Assembly (NCBI GenBank): GCA_011503125.2
Contig: WWBZ02000001.1
Coordinates: 2,232,001-2,296,000 of the forward strand
Length of the DNA stretch: 64,000 bases
Reading direction: 5' to 3'
Source: Botryosphaeria dothidea
Taxonomy: Eukaryota > Ascomycota > Dothideomycetes > Botryosphaeriales > Botryosphaeriaceae
The notes beneath the pieces were generated by a model that searched no databases, had not been told where the DNA came from, and saw only the letters and a list, made by a program, of their open reading frames with translations. The first letter of the stretch is position 1, and every line of letters starts with the position of its first letter. This document shows, piece after piece, positions 58,169 through 64,000 of the stretch. The position numbers were made by a program, and so were the translations under genes.

Positions 58169-58901
58169 ATGGAAAGTGCCACTGCGAACGCGCCGATGTC
58201 AGCGACAGTGGCCTTGGTCCCTTTTGCCACAGCTGATGGGTGCATAAACAGCCCCGTTTCTTCCGCCGGAAATGTGTCAGATGGATATGATGACGGCGGC
58301 TTTGACTGGTTTGAAGAAGTTCGCCCGAATGAAGCTGCACTGCATACCCTTCAAAACTGCGAACAGGACGATTCCGAAATCGAAAATGAAGATGCAGTAT
58401 TCATCCACAAACCTCTGAGATTTCAGTCCGAGATTCGGCTCATTCGATTGTTTCCCAGCAAGGAGTATGGTAACCAAATAAGCTGCTGCATTATTCATGC
58501 CAGCTTGGGGGAGCACCGACAACGTCGAGGTCATCAACATCAACGCTGGACAAACCTTGTCAGTGACACAAAATTGCGCCGATGCGATGCGAGATCTGCG
58601 AGACGCCGAGGACCAAAGGATTCTTTGGATCGATGCTATCTATATCGATCAGCACAACATTCAAGAGCGGAACCACCAGGTTGCACTGATGGGTGGCATC
58701 TACTCTATGGCTAAGCGAGTTATCATATGCATAGGCAAAGAGTACAGTTCTATCCAAAAGTACCTAGAGGTGTTACGCTGGGCCTTGGGAACAAGGGAAC
58801 CTAAGGGACTTAGGTGTCGGGGAGGTGCGCAGCGTCTGAGGGTTTTGCTACCGCTATCGGGATGTCACTTGTGCAGGGGAATAGCAGCCGTAGCTAGGTA
58901 G
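58169..58901 (+). pseudogene. HET-domain (heterokaryon incompatibility) gene fragment
   Basis: The first frame gives an N-terminal leader and IRLIRLFPSKEYGNQISCC. The next expected piece, the YxALSYxWG block, is mostly missing, and the frame changes at about 58498-58505, resuming as AWGSTDNVEVININAGQTL. The second HET block LWIDAIYIDQHNIQERNHQVALM and a third (IYSMAKRVIICIG) are present, with tyrosine where nearly all relatives have cysteine (WIDAICI). Coding resemblance stops at about 58790, where A+T-rich transposon sequence begins. HET proteins trigger cell death after fusion of unlike strains; this copy lacks its second half and cannot be complete. Confidence 0.8.
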
Positions 58902-60126
58902 GGAAGGTAAATAAGGTAGGTGTTAAGTAATAATTGGAATTAACTACGAAGGTCCTATCTACTATAAGTGCGTATGGTCTATATATATCTATAAAAGTGG
59001 TACGCTAAGGGGAGTAAGGCTCTGTAAGGGCGCCGGAGTTTAAGAGAGTAAGATGGTCGCGTTACTTCTATAGGTCGGGCGGCAAATAGTTAAGGGTATG
59101 CTATAGGTCCGGACTTTTAGTTGTTTCTACTCCGTGGGGTTGCCTAAGAGCGAGCGACCGTGCTGTTCTTTATCGCTTATTATATCTTAAACGAGTGTTT
59201 GTAGTAGGGTCCGTAACACTAAATCGTTAGTAGAGGGAGGTCTTAGTCGACTTTATTAGACCGCTACCCGAGAGCTAAGGATATAGAATACTTATAGTTA
59301 TTACTAATCGCTTAGGCAAAGGAGTTATTCTTAAGGCCTATAAGGATATCGAAGTAGAAATAGTTACTAAAATATTTATTCGCTGTTTCTACCGCTACTA
59401 TAGAGTTCTAACTTGGAAACGAGGCCGCGGACAAACTCGCAAAAGAAGCTACTAGACTACCTATATCAAGCTCTAAAAATAGCCTAGCCTTCTATAGAAT
59501 GCAGCTAAAGGAGGAGCTTTATAAGGAGTGGACAAAGAAGCTTAAAAATACCCCAGCCTCTACCTACAAGGAACTATACGGCTATCAAGTTAAACGGAAA
59601 CTAAAACCCCCTCTAAAGGAGCGGGAATTAGCCTCCGCCTTTTACCAACTAAAGATAGGACACGGATACTTTAGATCCTATCTCTTTAGGTTTAAACACG
59701 CCGGAACCAATAGGTGCCCTTGCACGAACACAGCAAAACAAACACCTAGACATCTTTTACTAAAATGCCCAAAATACTCCTACGAAAGAAGGAGTATTAA
59801 GGATATACTTAGAAGAGAACATCTAGACCTAAAGGAGTTTCTTACCTCGACAAAAGGAATATCTAGTACGCTAGAGTTTCTAAAACAAACACAGATATCT
59901 ACACGGAGGTGGTATCTAGAAACTAGCTCGGCGGAGCTCTAAATAAACGTATACCTACCGTACTTCCTTTTACTTTCCTTATATACTTCCTCTTTACTTC
60001 CTTTGGCTACAAGCCCATTTAGGCGATAGACGCCATACCGTTCACTGTACCTAAAAAGCCCACCTTTACCAAAAGAGGTATTACCCTTCCATAGCCACGA
60101 GTTCTAGAAACTCCGTCTTTAATAGT
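58793..60126 (+). mobile_element. Degenerate LINE (non-LTR) retrotransposon 3' part
   Basis: The recognisable part is 59410-59942. LGNEAADKLAKEAT closes an RNase H domain, and then a frame running to 59942 encodes the C-terminal region with LKIGHGYFRSYLFRF, the zinc-finger-like CPC...PRHLLLKCPKYSYERR and a basic tail, as in Tad/I-type fungal LINEs. The stretch 58900-59400 is A+T-rich and full of TAG/TAA, consistent with a mutated reverse transcriptase region. The left border is set only by loss of HET resemblance; the right border by the start of the copia LTR. Confidence 0.65.
59410..59942 (+). pseudogene. LINE ORF2 remnant: end of RNase H and C-terminal Cys/His region
   Basis: About 177 codons are open. 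The CPC(x)nHLLLKCP pattern after the RNase H end is typical of Tad1-like elements. The upstream reverse transcriptase is not readable, so this is a fragment. Confidence 0.7.
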
Positions 60127-60324
60127 TGATGGAATGCATGGACTGCAGTGGAGGCCATGGGCCTGGAATGACTCTTCCTTTGTTCTCTTTGTTTACTCAT
60201 ATCTCCAAGACCATTGGCAGATTAGCTCTAATAGCTCGCTTAACGAGCAGAGCTTGGCAGTTGGGTATATCAACCCCTGCCAACTCTCTCTTCAATCGAT
60301 CATCCTTTCGCACCACATCCATCA
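60127..60324 (+). repeat. 5' LTR of the copia element (198 bp)
   Basis: Begins TGATGG and ends CCATCA, an exact 6-bp inverted repeat with TG...CA termini, directly followed by the primer site. It holds a GCTCG-CTTAA-CGAGC inverted repeat near 60235-60250. Confidence 0.82.
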
Positions 60325-60336
60325 GGTTATGAGCCC
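60325..60336 (+). other. Primer-binding site, half-tRNA type (initiator tRNA-Met)
   Basis: GGTTATGAGCCC follows the LTR without a gap. It is complementary to the anticodon stem-loop of initiator methionine tRNA (GGGCUCAUAACCC), the primer used by copia and Ty5-like elements that prime from a tRNA fragment. Confidence 0.75.
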
Positions 60337-60418
60337 GGCCCGCCTCTTCGACGAGCCACTCGCGACTGGATCAATATCTACTCGTCACCTGCGCATATTC
60401 GCAACGACACATTCAGCA

Positions 60419-60512
60419 GCCCTCTCTTCATTTGAGTAACCTGCACCCCGTGGCCCTCAATTCGAGTAACCCACACTTAGCGGCCCTCTTTATTGGAGCA
60501 ACCCGCGCCCGG
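60419..60512 (+). repeat. Three degenerate ~31-bp tandem repeats in the copia leader
   Basis: Each unit opens GCCCTC and contains GAGTAACC (GAGCAACC in the third) followed by C-rich sequence. They lie between the primer site and the gag start. Confidence 0.6.
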
Positions 60513-60561
60513 CATTTCAAAGCCACCCAACCCTCCCGGACAAACGCACTGTTTACCAAGC

Positions 60562-63500
60562 ATGGCGGACTCCGACTTGACGCGCATGCGTGTTCCAAAG
60601 CTTAAGTCAGCTGCGGATTATCGCTCATGGCGTCGTGCTATCGACGGCTTGTTTGATAGCCTTAACCTTACTGATTACGTTACAGGCCTCGAAGAAGAGC
60701 CTGAGGACGTCGACCGCGCAGATTACGGTACACCCGGCAAAGACGGCAAGATCAAACTTACTGCTGATCAGAAGAGCGCTTATGATCTTGCACGTCTCCC
60801 ATACACCGACTGGCGTGTCAAAGACGGCAAGGCGCGCGCAATCATCGTCGCCTCCGTACCTGATTACCTTGCTGATCAGTTGCCCAATACAGCCAAAGCG
60901 CAGTATGATTTCATCTGCGAACGCTACGGCGACGAAGGCCCCGGTCAGAAACAGGTGTTGCTATGCAACCTCCTATATGCCAACCCATTTGACGGCAAAG
61001 ATCTTCAGGAGTTCATCAACAAGTGGACTCAATCGCTTGCTAAATGCACGCGCGCAGGCATTACCATCAGCGATAAGATGAAGGTGTTACTCTTTATCTG
61101 TAACATCGACGTCAGTAGCAAATTTAAGCGCTGGATTGACAACGTACGCGACAAGCTTCGACGTAACGAAAAGGTTGTGCTTGAAAGCATCATCCAGGAC
61201 CTCATGGACAACTGGAAGACGCGAGAAACCTCGCTCAACACGAGTAATATCGTCGCCAATACGCGCGGCAATAATAAGGGCAATAACAAGAGCAAAGGCG
61301 GCAAAAGTGATCGTCAAGGAAAGGACAAGGATGGTAACTCTCGCAAGTGTGAGTGCTGCGGCAACGCGCATAACACTAAGTTGTGTTATCATCTACACCC
61401 TGAAAAGGCCCGCCCCGGATTTAAGAAGAATCAGGAGCTTGTAGACGCATATAACAACAGGGACAGTAACAAGTCAAAGAGCGGAGGCACAAACGCGCTT
61501 ATGAATATGGCTATCGTCGCCTCCTCAACCAGCCAAGCCGACAACGACTCTGACACCAGTAAGGAGTCGCTACAGGACCTCTGGATTGTCGACACTGGAG
61601 CCCATGCGCACTACACGAACGACCTCTCGGCATTTATTACCTTCCGTTCAATACGCCCCTTCTTCACCGGTTCAGCAAGCGCCACAGGCATCCTCGTTTC
61701 AGGCATTGGCACAGTTTACTTTACCGCCGTATTATCAGACGGTAAAGAGGCTCTACGTACTCTATCAAACGTCTACTACGCAGCCAACGTTGCAATCAAT
61801 ACCATCTCAACCGCCGTGCTGGAAGATAAGGATATACACTGGTCAACAAGAGATTGTTGTTTACGCAATAATCATAACCAAGAACTGCTATACGCACCTC
61901 GCGATCGCAACATGAATCTCTATCCAGTCCAGCTTGCACAAGTAGGCAAAGGTGAACCTCTAGTTACGGAGGACAACGAGGAGGAAGCAGCTACTAATGA
62001 TAGTAGCCTACTATTACCCATCATCGGCCACACCGTCGACATCAATCTCTTACATAGGCGAATGGCACACGCATCATTTGACGCTGTTCGAAAACTCGCC
62101 CATCAAACAGGCATGTACCTAAAGGGCAAGGAGCAATACTGCGAAACCTGTGCACTTACCAAGGCTAGGCGCCAGCCTAGTCATATTCCGCAGCAACGCG
62201 CTGCTTATCCTGGCGATGTACTCCATGGAGACACGCTACAGGTTACCCAGGCTGGGTTAAAGGGTGAACACTACGCTCTTACACTCACTAATAACGCTAC
62301 AGCTTATCGCTGGGGTGAGACTTTTAAGAATAAAAGCGAGGCCCATGACGCACTCATGCGGTTCCTCAAGCGCTGGCATAATCAGACCGGCAATCATATT
62401 AAGGTCCTGCGTATCGACGAAGGCCGTGAGTTCGCGCAAAAGCAACTAAAGGCTGCCTGCGACGAACTCGGTGTTGAGCTTCAGACTTCAGCACCCTATC
62501 ATCCTGAGCAAAACGGTAAGGCTGAAAAGGCCAATCACATCACCGAGACACGCATACGCTCAATGCTATGCGATGCCAACCTCCCTCAGAGCCTCTAGCC
62601 TAAGGCATACGAGACTGCATTAAAGACCCTTAACCGTACGCCTACTCGCCTCAACGGCGGCAAAACGCCGCATCAAGCGCTAAAGGACGCGCTCACCAAC
62701 ACCACTAGCAACGTTCCAGATATTACCAGATGGCGTACATTTGGCAGCACTACGTACGTTCACATTCCAAAGCAGAAACGCGCTCAAGGCGACAAGTTCA
62801 GCGTTCGCGCGCAAAAGGGCAAGCTTGTTGGCTATGACGGTGATTATATCTACCGCATATACATTGCGCCTCACAAGATTATCCGCTCGGCTCACGTTAC
62901 TTTTGACGAAGCCAACACGACTCCACTGAGGACCAGTCCGCCCACTAATGACGATGAGCCCGTATGCGAATACGTTGAATTAACACTACAAGACCTTAAC
63001 ATCAACGATATCACGAAACCTCTACTACTCGACCTCCTACAACCGCCAGCTCATAAGCCTACGGAAACACAAAATAGGGGGGTGACTGAGCTACAAGAGG
63101 ACGAACTAAGCGACAGCAGCCAGCTATCGGCTACGGCTGGTGATACCCACGAGGAGCCACCTACTGTAGTTAACGCTAAACCTAATACGCCCAGCGGCAT
63201 TAAACTACCAGAGATAGGACAGTCAGAACCTTCGGGGGGTGATGAGCAGCAACAGCAGACTCAGACACAGCCACGGCGCTTAGCTAGAGAGCAAAAGCTT
63301 CGTCCTAAGAGATAGTCCTATCGTGATGAGGTTGCCTTGGATGACAGGCGTAAGCGCAACCGTAACCTTATGGCACTGCCACCCACTATAGTATATATAT
63401 ACGCAACCGCAGTATCACACGTACCACGTGTGAAAGCCAAGAACCTCCTACCTCCGCCTAAGACGTGGAAGGAGCTTTAGACTCACCCTCTTAGCAAACA

Positions 63501-64000
63501 ACTCATGGAGGCCACGCATAAGGAGTTTCGTCAGCACATCAGGAACGGTACTTGGCGCAAGATCAAGCGTCCTAACGGTAATATACGCATACTACCCGTT
63601 AAGTGGATTTGGAAGTACAAGGAGGATGCCGACGGCTACTTAGCCTTATTCAAAGCACGCCTCGTAGTACGCGGTGACAAGCAACGCCCAGGTCTAGACT
63701 ACTTTGCTACCTACGCAGCCGTTGCACGCGCCTCTACACTACGTCTCATCTTCGCTCTCGTCGCTGTATACGACTTAGAATACGAACAGGTGGATATTGT
63801 GTCCGCTTTCATACAAAGCCTCATGGACCAAAAGGGTGTATACATACGCCTCCCAGAAGGATTCCGCGAGTACGAGGGCAACGAGGAGCTTATTAGTGAG
63901 TTGCTACGCTCGCTATACGGCCTTAAGCAGGCGCCTCTACTCTAGCAACAAGAGATTACCACCTTTCTGAAGAGCAAGGGCTACGAGCCCTTGTTTAGCG
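60562..64000 (+). pseudogene. Copia gag-pol polyprotein with four premature UAG codons
   Basis: Start MADSDLTRMRVPKLKSAADY begins a copia-type gag (to about 61400) ending in a zinc knuckle CECCGNAHNTKLC. Protease has IVDTGAHAHYTND. Integrase has the HRRMAH...CETC zinc motif and the catalytic core GDTLQV...HPEQNGKAEKAN. Reverse transcriptase has PVKWIWKYKEDADGYLALFKARLVVRGD and LRSLYGLKQAPLL. The frame is constant throughout but broken by TAG at 62596, 63313, 63478 and 63943. Each lies where Trp or Gln is expected, as made by CpA-to-TpA change on one strand or the other. The protein continues past the right edge. Confidence 0.9.

Larger units (their letters stand above)
60127..64000 (+). mobile_element. 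Ty1/copia LTR retrotransposon, cut by right window edge
   Basis: 5' LTR, a primer-binding site, a leader with short tandem repeats, and one gag-pol frame in the order gag, protease, integrase, reverse transcriptase are present. That order (integrase before reverse transcriptase) defines the copia superfamily. The 3' part lies outside the window. It is inactivated by four in-frame UAG codons. Confidence 0.92.

Overview
This window is nuclear DNA from a filamentous ascomycete (Pezizomycotina). The evidence is the gene style: genes are split by short GT-AG introns (mostly 50-120 bp) with CTNAC-type branch sites. The content also fits: PTH11-type receptors, a Zn2Cys6 regulator with a fungal_trans domain, HET and NACHT proteins, a siderophore-transporter relic, and transposons carrying CpA-to-TpA (RIP-like) mutations. 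Dothideomycetes is plausible, but I cannot fix the class or species.

Layout. 0-15 kb: a carotenoid oxygenase cut by the left edge, a doubtful small ORF, a PTH11-like receptor (-), a pepsin-like protease (-), a Zn2Cys6 transcription factor (+) and a second PTH11-like receptor with a long tail (+). 15-25 kb is mostly housekeeping: FHIP (dynein adaptor), a DUF4336 protein, the exosome subunit Rrp45 and the spliceosome protein Cwc15 sharing a 207-bp divergent promoter, then a Gly/Ser/Tyr-rich disordered protein whose first exon is only the ATG. 25-30 kb: a solo LTR with a target-site duplication, an unidentified ORF pair and an amino-acid permease. 30-40 kb: a class-3 lipase, the PKA catalytic subunit, a GT8-like glycosyltransferase and the splicing factor Prp38.

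40.8-47.6 kb is an accessory island: a NACHT-NLR-like gene with two compensating frame breaks, an alpha/beta hydrolase, and a wrecked siderophore-iron transporter that still has an iron-type GATA site upstream. 49-58 kb returns to core genes: a tail-anchored CBM48 protein, a BAR-SH3 adaptor with a GC-AG intron, and an Mte1/Dbl2/ZGRF1-type DUF2439 protein. 58-64 kb is a transposon-damaged end: a broken HET gene, the RNase H tail of a LINE, and a Ty1/copia element (LTR, half-tRNA primer site, gag-pol with four UAG stops of RIP type) that runs off the right edge.

The genes do not form one pathway. Three RNA-processing genes (Rrp45, Cwc15, Prp38) and three signalling genes (two PTH11-like receptors, PKA) occur, but only Rrp45/Cwc15 are physically coupled. 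Exon boundaries were read by eye from splice motifs, frame phase and remembered family sequences; no alignment was run. I see no clear new biological system. The more unusual items are the tail-anchored CBM48 protein, the lipase with 18-residue repeats, and the decayed NLR/hydrolase/transporter island.
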